Source: Alphaproteobacteria bacterium
Lineage (GTDB): Bacteria > Pseudomonadota > Alphaproteobacteria > M2410
Length of the DNA stretch: 14,779 nt
Direction of reading: 5' to 3'
NCBI GenBank assembly: GCA_021774955.1
Contig: JAJFIN010000249.1
Span: forward strand, 1-14,779
The position numbers and the translations under genes were made by a program. The notes beneath the pieces were generated by a model that saw only the letters and a list, made by a program, of their open reading frames with translations, did not search any database and was not told the DNA's origin. This document shows positions 1 through 6,628 of the stretch, one piece after another (the first letter of the stretch is position 1; every line of letters starts with the position of its first letter).

Positions 1-52
1 TCAAGGCCCAGTTCGACGCAGGAGCCACACATGCTATAGAAAGGTGACGCGG

Positions 53-82
53 TTGACGTCCTTCCCTTGAGAGTCCTATCCT
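53..82 (+). promoter_or_regulatory. Possible sigma70-type promoter for the DUF4164-zapA block
   Basis: A TTGACG -35-like box (53-58) and a TATCCT -10-like box (77-82) are separated by 18 bases, about 50 bases before the first start codon. A GC-rich hairpin (GGCGC, four-base loop, GCGCC, at 91-104) would lie at the start of the leader. This is read by eye only; the -10 matches four of six consensus bases. Confidence 0.35.
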
Positions 83-134
83 TCGGGGTGGGCGCGGCGG
101 CGCCAAAATCTTTGCCACTTTTAGACTGGAACCG

Positions 135-398
135 ATGAGTAAGCTCGATCAATCCATGGACCGTTTTTTTCAAGCTCTCGATTCGCTTGAAAACGCCGTG
201 AACCGACGCCGCATCCAAGCCCAATCTATGACCACGTTGGAGCGTGAATTGAGTGCGCTACGTGAGGACCGGGCGCAGCTCGCCGAAGAATTGGATCGAA
301 TGAAGACGCATAACAAGGAGCTTGCGACAGTGACTGACGAGGTTGGCGTTCGGCTCGACGAGGCGATTGGTGATATTCAGGGCGTTCTCAACGAGTAG
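135..398 (+). CDS. DUF4164-like small coiled-coil protein upstream of zapA
   Basis: This is an 87-residue, highly charged protein with no signal peptide or membrane segment. From about residue 15 to 65 it shows heptad-like spacing of Leu, Met and Ala with many Glu, Arg and Lys residues, as expected of a coiled coil. The size, the composition and the position directly before zapA match the DUF4164 family of alphaproteobacteria, whose function is not established. The neighbourhood suggests a cytoplasmic role linked to division or ZapA, but that is inference from position only. The ATG at 135 follows a weak purine-rich stretch (ggaacc). The gap to zapA is 33 bases, so the two are probably co-transcribed. 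Family assignment is from remembered sequence character, not a search. Confidence 0.7.
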   Translation: MSKLDQSMDRFFQALDSLENAVNRRRIQAQSMTTLERELSALREDRAQLAEELDRMKTHNKELATVTDEVGVRLDEAIGDIQGVLNE

Positions 399-431
399 AG
401 CGGTACAGGACGGATAGAAAGTAGAAACCCT

Positions 432-791
432 ATGGCTCAGGTTAGCCTTGACGTGAATGGCCGAAAATATACCGTCGCGTGCGATGATGGTGAAGAAGAA
501 CGCCTGTATGAGCTAAGCGAATATGTGGATCGCCATGTAAAGGACCTCGCCCAATCGGTAGGGCAGGTCGGCGATACCCGGCTGATGCTGCTTGCTGGAC
601 TTATGATTTCTGATGAATTGTCTGAAGCTTTAGCCCGCCACGATGCTTTGCAAGTTGAGGTCGAGCTGTTACGTGAAAACCAAAAGAGCTTTCTGAACCA
701 AGCAGAAGATGTCGGCGACGCGATTGCTGACGTTTTGGAGCGGGCGTCTAAACGTGTCGAAGAGATTGCGACTTCGCTCGAAGATGCTTAA
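432..791 (+). CDS. zapA: Cell division protein ZapA
   Basis: ZapA is a small cytoplasmic protein that binds FtsZ and promotes bundling of FtsZ filaments in the division ring. The 119-residue product has the family layout. An N-terminal globular part begins MAQVSLDVNGRKYTVAC and continues with a DGEEE segment and a leucine-rich helix. A GDTRLMLLAGLMISDEL motif follows at about residues 47-63. A long C-terminal coiled coil then runs to about residue 115. The length is slightly above the usual 100-110 residues. It lies between the DUF4164-type gene and the 6S RNA, the usual place for zapA in Proteobacteria. The ribosome-binding site is weak (gaaagtagaaac). Confidence 0.93.
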   Translation: MAQVSLDVNGRKYTVACDDGEEERLYELSEYVDRHVKDLAQSVGQVGDTRLMLLAGLMISDELSEALARHDALQVEVELLRENQKSFLNQAEDVGDAIADVLERASKRVEEIATSLEDA

Positions 792-794
792 ATA
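766..794 (+). promoter_or_regulatory. Possible 6S RNA promoter inside the 3' end of zapA
   Basis: TTGCGA (766-771) and TAAATA (789-794) are spaced by 17 bases. They would place a start near 801, which matches the left foot of the proposed 6S RNA stem. The -10 match is modest (three of six), so this rests mainly on its position. It overlaps the zapA stop codon. Confidence 0.3.
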
Positions 795-798
795 GAAC

Positions 799-974
799 CA
801 GACGGATGCTGCCTGACAGGTTAGGAATCGTTTTCTCCGGGGCCTTACAATCTCTAGGGAACTGTCCCTGACTGGGGTCGTGGCCCCTATCACACGGTGC
901 CCACCTGCAACAGCAGGGCCCAGGAGATCACACATATTCCGACGGTTATGGTGGCTCCGTTGCTGTTTCGTCTG
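799..974 (+). ncRNA. ssrS: 6S RNA
   Basis: 6S RNA mimics an open promoter and binds sigma70-RNA polymerase, lowering transcription in slow growth. The segment between zapA and the 5-formyltetrahydrofolate cyclo-ligase gene is the standard 6S locus. It contains the strings I associate with alphaproteobacterial 6S, including GGGGCCTTACAATCT and CCCCTATCACACGGTGCCC. Visible helices are GGGGCC (839-844) with GGCCCC (882-887), an inner hairpin AGGGA-ACTG-TCCCT (856-869), and CCTGC-AACA-GCAGG (904-917). The closing stem may be CAGACG (799-804) with CGTCTG (969-974). The ends are inferred from that pairing and are uncertain by about 10-15 bases. Co-transcription with the downstream folate gene is likely. 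Confidence 0.85.
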
Positions 975-995
975 AATGTTTTGACTGGCAACAAT

Positions 996-1604
996 ATGAC
1001 ATCGAAAGATCAGAAAGACAGCGCCAATTCTCAAAAGAAAAGAATTCGCAACCAAAAAAGTATCTGGCGCAAGGATTTATCCTGCGAAGACTTGCTCCAT
1101 CGATCTGAATGCGCGGCCGCGTTCTTTTTAAAAGATGTTCCGTACCAAGACTATAAATATGTCGCAGGATACTGGCCGCTCCAAGGCGAAATTGATCCAT
1201 TACCGTTATTGAATGCCCTCATCACTCAGGAACTTCAATCATCATTGCCATTCATCCAAAGTCATAAGAAAGAACTCGGGTTTAGAAAGTGGCAGCCGGG
1301 TGATCCGAGTGTTGAGGCTGCTTATGGCACACGAGAGCCGAAAGATGATGCCGAAATTTGCACACCTGATCTCTTCATCGTCCCTCTGCTTGCGTTTGAT
1401 CGCTACGGTACAAGGCTTGGTTTTGGCGGGGGGTTCTATGATCGAACCCTTGGCGGGCTGGAGGGACGGGATCGTCATTTGATTGTCGGTCTGGGCCATA
1501 GTGAGCAAGAAGAGGTTGAGCTTCCGCGCGAAGCATGGGATGTGTTTCTGGATTGGATTGTCACTGAGCGAGAAACTATTCGAATTGTGAATGAAAGTAG
1601 CTAA
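996..1604 (+). CDS. 5-formyltetrahydrofolate cyclo-ligase
   Basis: This enzyme uses ATP to convert 5-formyltetrahydrofolate to 5,10-methenyltetrahydrofolate, in cytoplasmic one-carbon metabolism. The product is 202 residues, the usual size. Key landmarks are a basic N-terminal helix, YWPLQGEID (59-67), and the nucleotide-binding signature GFGGGFYDR (142-150). A C-terminal segment, EAWDVFLDWIVTE, follows (about 179-191). The open frame extends back to 897, but that part lies inside the 6S RNA, so I chose the ATG at 996; its ribosome-binding site is poor (actggcaac). The 6S-to-cyclo-ligase linkage (ssrS-ygfA in E. coli) is conserved, and the gene product has been linked there to folate metabolism in stress and persistence. 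The stop codon directly abuts the next start. Confidence 0.93.
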   Translation: MTSKDQKDSANSQKKRIRNQKSIWRKDLSCEDLLHRSECAAAFFLKDVPYQDYKYVAGYWPLQGEIDPLPLLNALITQELQSSLPFIQSHKKELGFRKWQPGDPSVEAAYGTREPKDDAEICTPDLFIVPLLAFDRYGTRLGFGGGFYDRTLGGLEGRDRHLIVGLGHSEQEEVELPREAWDVFLDWIVTERETIRIVNESS

Positions 1605-2423
1605 ATGCGGATATTGTTCTTAGGGGATGTTGTGGGCCGAACCGGTCGAGAAGCAGTTGCTGATCATCTGCCAAATTTGCGCCGACAACTCAGTGTGGAT
1701 TTTGTTGTTGCCAACGGTGAAAATGCGGCGGGCGGTTTTGGCATCACCGAAAAAATTGTTGGTGAACTGGAAGAGTATGGCGTTGATGTTATTACCACCG
1801 GTAATCACGTTTGGGATCAACGAGAGACCGAAGTCACTATTGATCGCATGAGCGCTGTATTGCGCCCGATTAACTTTCCAGTTGGGACGCCCGGTCGTGG
1901 ATCAGGTCTGTTTGAAGTGCCGGGTCAGTCAGACAAACGCGTATACGTCATGAATGCGATGGGGCGATTGTTCATGGACGCATTGGATGACCCTTTTGCG
2001 GTTGTTGATGAGGTGCTGCAGAGCGATCCACAGGTCCAGATGGCTGACGCGATAGTTATGGATTTCCATGGCGAGGCTACTTCGGAGAAAATGGCTTTTG
2101 GCCACTTCCTCGATGGCCGTGTTAATCTTGTTGTTGGTACACATACCCATGTTCCAACCAGCGATGCCCACATCTTGCGCGGAGGTACCGCCTATATGAC
2201 CGACGCTGGTATGTGTGGGGATTATGATTCCGTCATCGGCATGGACAAGGACGAGCCAATTAACCGCTTTACTCGGAAGGTTTCAAGGGGGCGATTAGTT
2301 GTTGCCGAAGGAGAAGGAACGCTCTCTGGAGTTATTATTGAAACGGCAGACAAACTCAAAACTGAGCGCGTTGCGCCCGTGCGCGTCGGCGGCCAGCTTC
2401 AAGAAACCATGCCCGATTGGTAG
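1605..2423 (+). CDS. YmdB-family metallophosphoesterase (TIGR00282 type)
   Basis: This is a 272-residue calcineurin-like phosphoesterase of the YmdB/DR1281 family. Characterised members hydrolyse 2',3'- or 3',5'-cyclic nucleotides using two metal ions. The expected metal ligands are visible: D8 in FLGDVVG, E39-N40 in NGENAAGG, N67-H68 in TGNHVWD, H155 in DFHGEATSE, and H180 and H182 in GTHTHVP. The segment MTDAGMCGDYDSVIGM (about 198-213) is also typical. No signal peptide is seen, so it should be cytoplasmic. Its ATG starts on the base after the cyclo-ligase stop, which implies one transcript and probable translational coupling. The physiological substrate in this organism cannot be told from sequence. 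Confidence 0.9.
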   Translation: MRILFLGDVVGRTGREAVADHLPNLRRQLSVDFVVANGENAAGGFGITEKIVGELEEYGVDVITTGNHVWDQRETEVTIDRMSAVLRPINFPVGTPGRGSGLFEVPGQSDKRVYVMNAMGRLFMDALDDPFAVVDEVLQSDPQVQMADAIVMDFHGEATSEKMAFGHFLDGRVNLVVGTHTHVPTSDAHILRGGTAYMTDAGMCGDYDSVIGMDKDEPINRFTRKVSRGRLVVAEGEGTLSGVIIETADKLKTERVAPVRVGGQLQETMPDW

Positions 2424-2471
2424 GATTAGTCGAACCTGATATTTGCAAGCATTGCCCCGAAAGCTGGTGGA

Positions 2472-2759
2472 CTATGCTTCTCTATTTCTAAACGGCATCA
2501 CTATGAGTGACAGCAAAACTCTGGCGATGATGATGAACGTTAGGAAGACCATTTGTTCGCCATTGATCAGGAAACGCACAATATTGACAATTTGCGAACT
2601 GATCAGCCCGGTGTGGTAAATCTTGTCGGCAACCACATTGCCCCAATCGAAGAAAATGAACAGAAGATCGGGTGCATAGAGGCCTAAAACCGCAATGGCA
2701 AAGGCGCCTATCAAGACCGATAGAAACATGTTGACTGAGGTCAGCAGTATATTAGTCAC
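2472..2759 (-). CDS. Small two-helix membrane protein, possibly DUF6460-like
   Basis: This minus-strand gene encodes about 95 residues with two strongly hydrophobic helices. One is near the N-terminus (about residues 8-30, LSVLIGAFAIAVLGL region), the other near the C-terminus (about 70-88, VFLTFIIIARVLLSLIV). The intervening loop is amphipathic and holds FFDWGNVVADKIYHTG, and the tail is basic (FRNREA). The frame opens at TTG 2765, but the purine-rich GGGGG (about 2768-2772) lies 8 bases before GTG 2759, so I take 2759 as the start. The pattern resembles the small DUF6460-type membrane proteins of alphaproteobacteria, but this is a weak recollection. It stands alone between convergent ymdB and divergent yebC, with its own promoter. 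No function can be assigned. Confidence 0.65.
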   Translation of the reverse strand: MTNILLTSVNMFLSVLIGAFAIAVLGLYAPDLLFIFFDWGNVVADKIYHTGLISSQIVNIVRFLINGEQMVFLTFIIIARVLLSLIVMPFRNREA

Positions 2760-2780
2760 AGACAAATCCCCCGATTAACC

Positions 2781-2794
2781 GTGAAGCACGTCAC
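2781..2794. promoter_or_regulatory. GTGA-N6-TCAC inverted repeat (CRP/FNR-type core)
   Basis: GTGA (2781-2784) and TCAC (2791-2794) are separated by the six bases AGCACG. This matches the core of the CRP-family operator (TGTGA-N6-TCACA), lacking the outer T and A. It lies about 5-18 bases downstream of the predicted start of the minus-strand membrane-protein transcript, a position compatible with repression. The binding protein is unknown. Confidence 0.35.
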
Positions 2795-2805
2795 TATAGG
2801 TAAAT

Positions 2806-2834
2806 AGTATAGCAGTATTTTGCAAAGGCGTCCA
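2806..2834 (-). promoter_or_regulatory. Extended -10 promoter for the small membrane protein gene
   Basis: Read on the minus strand, TGGACG (2834-2829) is followed after 17 bases by TATACT (2811-2806), preceded by TGC as in an extended -10 element. The -10 matches five of six consensus bases and the -35 four of six. A start near 2799 would give a leader of about 40 bases. Confidence 0.5.
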
Positions 2835-2994
2835 AAGCCCGGATTTAGGGGGTTGTTTGGCTGTGTCCCAAAAAACGAGCCGAAGTTCTCCAGCTCCGTC
2901 AATCGTTCGAGAGTGGAGCTTCGCAAAAGCTTGCTCACCTGGGTGAAACCGCGTAAATCGCATGGAAATGAGAGTTGAATGAGTTGGAGACAGC

Positions 2995-3741
2995 ATGGCT
3001 GGCCATTCCCAGTTTAAAAACATTATGCACCGTAAGGGTGCACAGGACAAAAAACGGGCAAAGATTTTTTCTCGGCTAGCGAAGGAAATCACGATTGCTG
3101 CCAAGATGGGCATGCCAGATCCAGCTCAAAACCCGCGTCTGCGTCTTGCTATCCAAAATGCGCGTAAAGAAAATATGCCAAAAGACAATATTGAGCGGGC
3201 AATAAAAAAATCAGAAAGCAATGATGTCGATAATTTTGAAGAGATGCGCTATGAGGGTTTTGGCCCGGCGGGTATTGGGATCATCGTTGAAGCGTTGACC
3301 GACAATCGCAATCGAACTGCGGGTGAAGTGCGCTCTGCGTTCACCAAGCATGGCGGGAGTCTCGGAGAAACCGGTACTGTTGCGTTTATGTTCGACCGAG
3401 TTGGTCACATTTCCTACAAGGCTGATGCGGCCGATGCTGATACGGTTTTTGAAGCGGCTATTGAAGCTGGTGCTGATGATTGTGAATCAAGTGATGACAT
3501 TCATGACATCTATTGTTCCGCCGACACATTGCATGAGGTTAAGGAGGGGCTTGAGCAAGCCTTAGGAGAAGCCGAAAGTGCGCGTATCGTGTGGAAGCCG
3601 CAAAACACCATCGAAGTCAATGATGAAAAAGCTGAAACACTGATGAAGCTATTGGATGTACTCGACGACAATGATGACATTCAGAATGTTTATGCGAATT
3701 TCGAGCTGTCAGATGAAGTGATGCAAAGATTGACCGCTTAA
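2995..3741 (+). CDS. YebC/PmpR-family protein
   Basis: This is a 248-residue cytoplasmic protein of the YebC/PmpR family, usual length about 240-250. The N-terminus MAGHSQFKNIMHRKGAQDK and the following KIFSRLAKEI segment are family hallmarks, as are NPRLRLAIQNARKENMPKDN (about 45-64) and the YEGFGPAGIGIIVEALTDNRNRT block (about 84-106). Members have been described as DNA-binding transcription regulators. More recent work on the family reports a role in translation, relieving ribosome stalling at proline-rich stretches; TolA next door is proline-rich, but a link is speculation. The ATG at 2995 follows a good GGAG at about 2985. It sits 32 bases before ruvC, the classical yebC-ruvC arrangement. 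Confidence 0.95.
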   Translation: MAGHSQFKNIMHRKGAQDKKRAKIFSRLAKEITIAAKMGMPDPAQNPRLRLAIQNARKENMPKDNIERAIKKSESNDVDNFEEMRYEGFGPAGIGIIVEALTDNRNRTAGEVRSAFTKHGGSLGETGTVAFMFDRVGHISYKADAADADTVFEAAIEAGADDCESSDDIHDIYCSADTLHEVKEGLEQALGEAESARIVWKPQNTIEVNDEKAETLMKLLDVLDDNDDIQNVYANFELSDEVMQRLTA

Positions 3742-3773
3742 CAGGTTTCACAAGAATCATGTAGGGTTCAATC

Positions 3774-4295
3774 ATGCCCTTTTCCATTCGACTTATCGGT
3801 CTCGACCCTGGCCTGCGACGGACCGGATGGGGTGTAATTGACGTTGAAGGCGCGCGGCTCAGCCACGTGGCAAATGGCGTGGTCAGCTCTGATGGTTCAT
3901 GTTCGTTGGCAGAGCGATTGGTTCAGCTCTTTGATGGTATCGACGCCGTGATAGAAGAATACGCACCGATCGAGGCGGCTGTTGAAAATACTTTTGTCAA
4001 CAAGGACGGGGCTGCCACGTTGAAGCTCGGACAAGCGCGTGCAATGGCGCTTTTTGCTCCGGCAAAGCGGGGTCTTCTGGTGGCGGAATACGCACCCAAC
4101 AAGATCAAAAAATCGGTGGTTGGTGTGGGCCATGCAACGAAAAATCAAATTGATGCGATGGTCTCAATGCTATTGCCGAAATGTGTCATTGCAGGGCCAG
4201 ATGCAGCCGATGCTTTAGCGATTGCAATCTGTCATGCCCATGCACGTGGTGGGCAAGAAAAAATAACTGAAGCACTACTCAAGGCAGCTCGATGA
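3774..4295 (+). CDS. ruvC: Crossover junction endodeoxyribonuclease RuvC
   Basis: RuvC is the Holliday junction resolvase, cutting two opposed strands in the complex with RuvAB. The 173-residue product matches the usual length. The four acidic metal-binding residues are recognisable: D11 in GLDPGLRRTGWG, E71 in AVENTFVN, and D143 and D146 in GPDAADALAIAICHA. The segment LKLGQARA (84-91) is also conserved. The start ATG at 3774 follows AGGG at about 3763-3766. It is followed after 23 bases by ruvA, so ruvC, ruvA and ruvB form one transcription unit, probably together with yebC upstream. Confidence 0.97.
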   Translation: MPFSIRLIGLDPGLRRTGWGVIDVEGARLSHVANGVVSSDGSCSLAERLVQLFDGIDAVIEEYAPIEAAVENTFVNKDGAATLKLGQARAMALFAPAKRGLLVAEYAPNKIKKSVVGVGHATKNQIDAMVSMLLPKCVIAGPDAADALAIAICHAHARGGQEKITEALLKAAR

Positions 4296-4318
4296 ATTTC
4301 AAAAACGGGGTAGACTGA

Positions 4319-4948
4319 ATGATTGGAAAACTCAAAGGCCTCGTTGATTCAATTGGCGACGATTGGCTGATCCTTGATGTTGGTGGGGTTGGCTACGAGG
4401 TTTATTGCTCGACCCGCACCTTGGCTAACCTTCCGCCGGTTGGCCAAGCGTTCACACTATCGATTGAAACTCATGTTCGCGAAGATCAGATTAAACTGTA
4501 TGGCTTCATGTCGGGGTTGGAGCGGGAGTGGTTTCGGCTTTTACAAAGCGTTCAAGGTGTTGGCTCCAAGGTCGCGTTGGCTCTGCTTGGTATATTGACA
4601 CCGGATGAATTAGCCAGCGCGATTGTCTTTCAGGACAAGACTATAGTCGGCCGTGCGAGTGGTGTTGGGCCGAAGCTAGCCCAACGAATCGTGACTGAGT
4701 TGAAAGATAAGGTGCCGGGTGGCGGCTTCACAGTTATCGAAGGCGGCGTCAAAGCAAACAATGATACCGGTACACTAGAAGGTGCAGCTTCAAAAGGCGC
4801 ACCGCATGACGCGGTTTCTGCTTTGATAAATCTGGGTTATGGCCAATCACAGGCAGCTGGTGCAATTGCCCTAGCCGCTGATAGACTGGGCTCAGATGCT
4901 CATCTGGATGGTCTCATCAAAGAGGGCCTCAAGGAGCTGGCGCAATAG
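4319..4948 (+). CDS. ruvA: Holliday junction branch migration protein RuvA
   Basis: RuvA is the tetrameric junction-binding subunit that loads RuvB rings for branch migration. The 209-residue product has the three expected domains. An N-terminal OB-fold begins MIGKLKGLVDSI and contains THVREDQIKLYGF (51-63). A central pair of helix-hairpin-helix motifs carries VQGVGSK (78-84) and ASGVGPK (113-119). After a glycine-rich linker (about 134-162), the C-terminal RuvB-contact domain includes DAVSALINLGYGQSQA (164-179). Cytoplasmic. The start follows a GGGG-type ribosome-binding site. ruvB begins 39 bases after the stop. Confidence 0.97.
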   Translation: MIGKLKGLVDSIGDDWLILDVGGVGYEVYCSTRTLANLPPVGQAFTLSIETHVREDQIKLYGFMSGLEREWFRLLQSVQGVGSKVALALLGILTPDELASAIVFQDKTIVGRASGVGPKLAQRIVTELKDKVPGGGFTVIEGGVKANNDTGTLEGAASKGAPHDAVSALINLGYGQSQAAGAIALAADRLGSDAHLDGLIKEGLKELAQ

Positions 4949-4987
4949 TGAAAGCGCGTGTGAAGAGCAAACAAAGAGGGTCTGGTA

Positions 4988-6031
4988 TTGACTGACGCAG
5001 AACGGTTGATTGATGCGCAAGTGCGCAACGAGGATGTGCTCGAAGCAAGTCTGCGCCCTTTAACGCTTGATGATTTCATCGGGCAACGCCAAGCGCGTGA
5101 AAATCTTAGTGTGTTTATTGAGGCTGCCAAGCGCCGCGGTGAAGCGCTCGATCATGTTTTGCTGGCTGGACCGCCGGGCCTGGGTAAAACCACCATGGCG
5201 CAGATTGTAGCCCGGGAATTGGGTGTAAACTTTCGCGCGACTTCTGGGCCGGTGATTGCAAAGGCCGGTGATCTCGCTGCACTTTTGACCAATCTTCAAG
5301 AACACGATGTATTGTTTATCGATGAAATTCATCGGCTAAACCCAGCTATCGAGGAAGTGCTTTATCCAGCGATGGAGGATTTTCAGCTTGATTTGATGAT
5401 TGGCGAGGGTCCAGCAGCGCGATCCGTGCGCATTGATCTGGCTCCATTTACATTGATCGGCGCGACAACACGCTCAGGCATGATCACAACACCATTGCGT
5501 GATCGATTTGGCATACCAGTGCGGTTGAATTTTTATGAACATGATGAGCTTGAAGCGATTGTAACCCGTGCAGCTCGGGTTCTAAACGTTCACCTGAAAG
5601 CTGATGGAGCAAAGGAGATTGCCCGTCGGTCACGTGGAACACCGCGAATCGCTGGTCGGTTACTTCGTCGCGTCCGCGATTTCGCCACGATAGCCGACGA
5701 CGGTGTTATCAATGCTGAGATTGCCGACCATGCTTTGTCGAAGCTTGAAGTTGATGGCAGGGGTCTCGACGCACTTGACCATCGTTATTTGAAAGCGATC
5801 GCGCATAGTTTTGGTGGTGGACCGGTTGGGGTCGAGACGCTTGCAGCAGCGTTGAGCGAGCCGCGCGACGCGATTGAAGAAATCATTGAACCTTATCTTA
5901 TCCAGCAGGGATTTATTCAGCGCACACCACGTGGGCGGCTGGCCACTGGCGAGGCTTTTTCTCATCTGGGATTAGCGCCACCTGATGGCTTTGCAAGGCA
6001 GGCATCATTCCTCAGCGATGAGGACGGCTGA
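4988..6031 (+). CDS. ruvB: Holliday junction branch migration helicase RuvB
   Basis: RuvB is the AAA+ hexameric motor that pumps DNA through the RuvA-bound junction. The 347-residue product has Walker A GPPGLGKTT (61-69) and Walker B LFIDEIHR (109-116). It also has sensor 1 GATTR (158-162), an arginine-finger region LRDRFG (170-175) and a C-terminal winged-helix domain (about 250-335). It starts with TTG at 4988, supported by AGAGGG at about 4976-4981. The resulting N-terminus MTDAERLI matches the family, and no ATG in frame precedes the conserved LRPLTLDDFIGQ. The stop codon overlaps the ybgC start by one base (TGATG), which implies translational coupling. Confidence 0.97.
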   Translation: MTDAERLIDAQVRNEDVLEASLRPLTLDDFIGQRQARENLSVFIEAAKRRGEALDHVLLAGPPGLGKTTMAQIVARELGVNFRATSGPVIAKAGDLAALLTNLQEHDVLFIDEIHRLNPAIEEVLYPAMEDFQLDLMIGEGPAARSVRIDLAPFTLIGATTRSGMITTPLRDRFGIPVRLNFYEHDELEAIVTRAARVLNVHLKADGAKEIARRSRGTPRIAGRLLRRVRDFATIADDGVINAEIADHALSKLEVDGRGLDALDHRYLKAIAHSFGGGPVGVETLAAALSEPRDAIEEIIEPYLIQQGFIQRTPRGRLATGEAFSHLGLAPPDGFARQASFLSDEDG

Positions 6032-6507
6032 TGGAAGATCTCGGAGCGCCGCTGGAGCCATCGGACATAAACGGCTTCATTACTAATGAGAATGTTCACG
6101 TCCAGCCGGTTCGAGTTTATTACGAGGACACCGACGCTTCCGGCATTGTCTACCATGCCAATTATGTGCGCTACATCGAGCGCGGCCGGACTAATTTTTT
6201 GCGTCTCATGGGCGTTCATCACCAAGATCTGATGGCATTACCGGAACCCATTGCTTTTACGGTGACCCGGGTCGAAATGGATTTTGTGTTACCAGCGCGC
6301 TTGGACGACACGCTTGAAGTCCACACGCGCTATACGAAAGTCACCGGGGTCAGGATTTATGGTTCACAAATCGTTAAACGTGACGGGATAGAACTCATAC
6401 GCGCGCAAATTGAGGCGGCTTGCATCAATTTGGAAGGCAAACCGCGGCGTTTACCCAAGGTGATTCGCAACGCAATGGCGCATTATTTGGCTGAGGAATC
6501 GGCTTGA
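6031..6507 (+). CDS. ybgC: YbgC-family acyl-CoA thioesterase (hot-dog fold)
   Basis: YbgC is a cytoplasmic hot-dog-fold acyl-CoA thioesterase usually encoded at the head of tol-pal clusters. The conserved block VRVYYEDTDASGIVYHANY (27-45) holds the catalytic aspartate, D35 by alignment to E. coli D18, and H42. The product is 158 residues, about 15-20 longer at the N-terminus than the usual family start. The extension is supported by the TGATG overlap with ruvB and by the lack of another in-frame start before the conserved block. Here ybgC is attached to the ruvABC operon and separated from tolQ by a strong terminator, so it is probably transcribed with ruvB rather than with tolQ. Confidence 0.93.
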   Translation: MEDLGAPLEPSDINGFITNENVHVQPVRVYYEDTDASGIVYHANYVRYIERGRTNFLRLMGVHHQDLMALPEPIAFTVTRVEMDFVLPARLDDTLEVHTRYTKVTGVRIYGSQIVKRDGIELIRAQIEAACINLEGKPRRLPKVIRNAMAHYLAEESA

Positions 6508-6550
6508 AAACAAAGAATTTCGGACCTGGGCGCGATCGCGCCCTTGTTTT
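6507..6550 (+). terminator. Intrinsic terminator after ybgC
   Basis: A perfect GC-rich palindrome, GGGCGCGA-TCGCGCCC (6528-6543), is followed by TTGTTTT (6544-6550). An upstream A-rich run (AAAACAAAG, 6507-6515) could extend pairing with the T tract and allow function in both directions. It closes the yebC-ruvCAB-ybgC unit. Its last two T bases belong to the TTGACA box before tolQ. Confidence 0.85.
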
Positions 6551-6577
6551 GACAAATTGGATGTCCAAAAGTTTCCA
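6547..6577 (+). promoter_or_regulatory. Possible tolQ promoter/operator element sharing a motif with pal
   Basis: TTTTGACAA (6547-6555) contains a perfect -35 box TTGACA (6549-6554). TGTCC at 6562-6566 forms an imperfect inverted repeat with TGACA at a seven-base spacing. No good -10 lies 16-18 bases downstream (TTTCCA at 6572-6577), so activity as an ordinary sigma70 promoter is uncertain. The same nine-base string with a similarly placed TGTC occurs before pal. Confidence 0.35.
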
Positions 6578-6628
6578 CCGTTGTGGCACAGTGTTTACCA
6601 TAATCGGGGTTAAAAGGGGAAAAAGAGT

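Noticed and set aside
1..32. Minus-strand ATG at 32 reading MCGSCVELGL to the left edge, a possible divergent gene start
   Set aside because: Only ten codons are visible, there is no convincing ribosome-binding site, and the residues match no family I recognise.
2447..2479. AAGCAT...ATGCTT inverted repeat between convergent ymdB and the small membrane gene, as a bidirectional terminator
   Set aside because: The loop is 20 bases, the stem is weak and neither side has a proper T tract; part lies inside the membrane-protein coding sequence.
2931..2959. TTGCTC-17-TAAATC as a yebC promoter
   Set aside because: Only three of six matches in each box; not distinguishable from background.
2756..3113. 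Minus-strand open frames across the yebC upstream region
   Set aside because: No ribosome-binding site, overlap with the yebC start and the promoter of the membrane-protein gene, and no protein-like hydrophobic or motif pattern.
3750..3762. ACA-N7-TGT upstream of ruvC as a further copy of the tolQ/pal/tilS repeat
   Set aside because: Only the three-base core matches and flanking bases show no symmetry; expected by chance a few times in a window this size.
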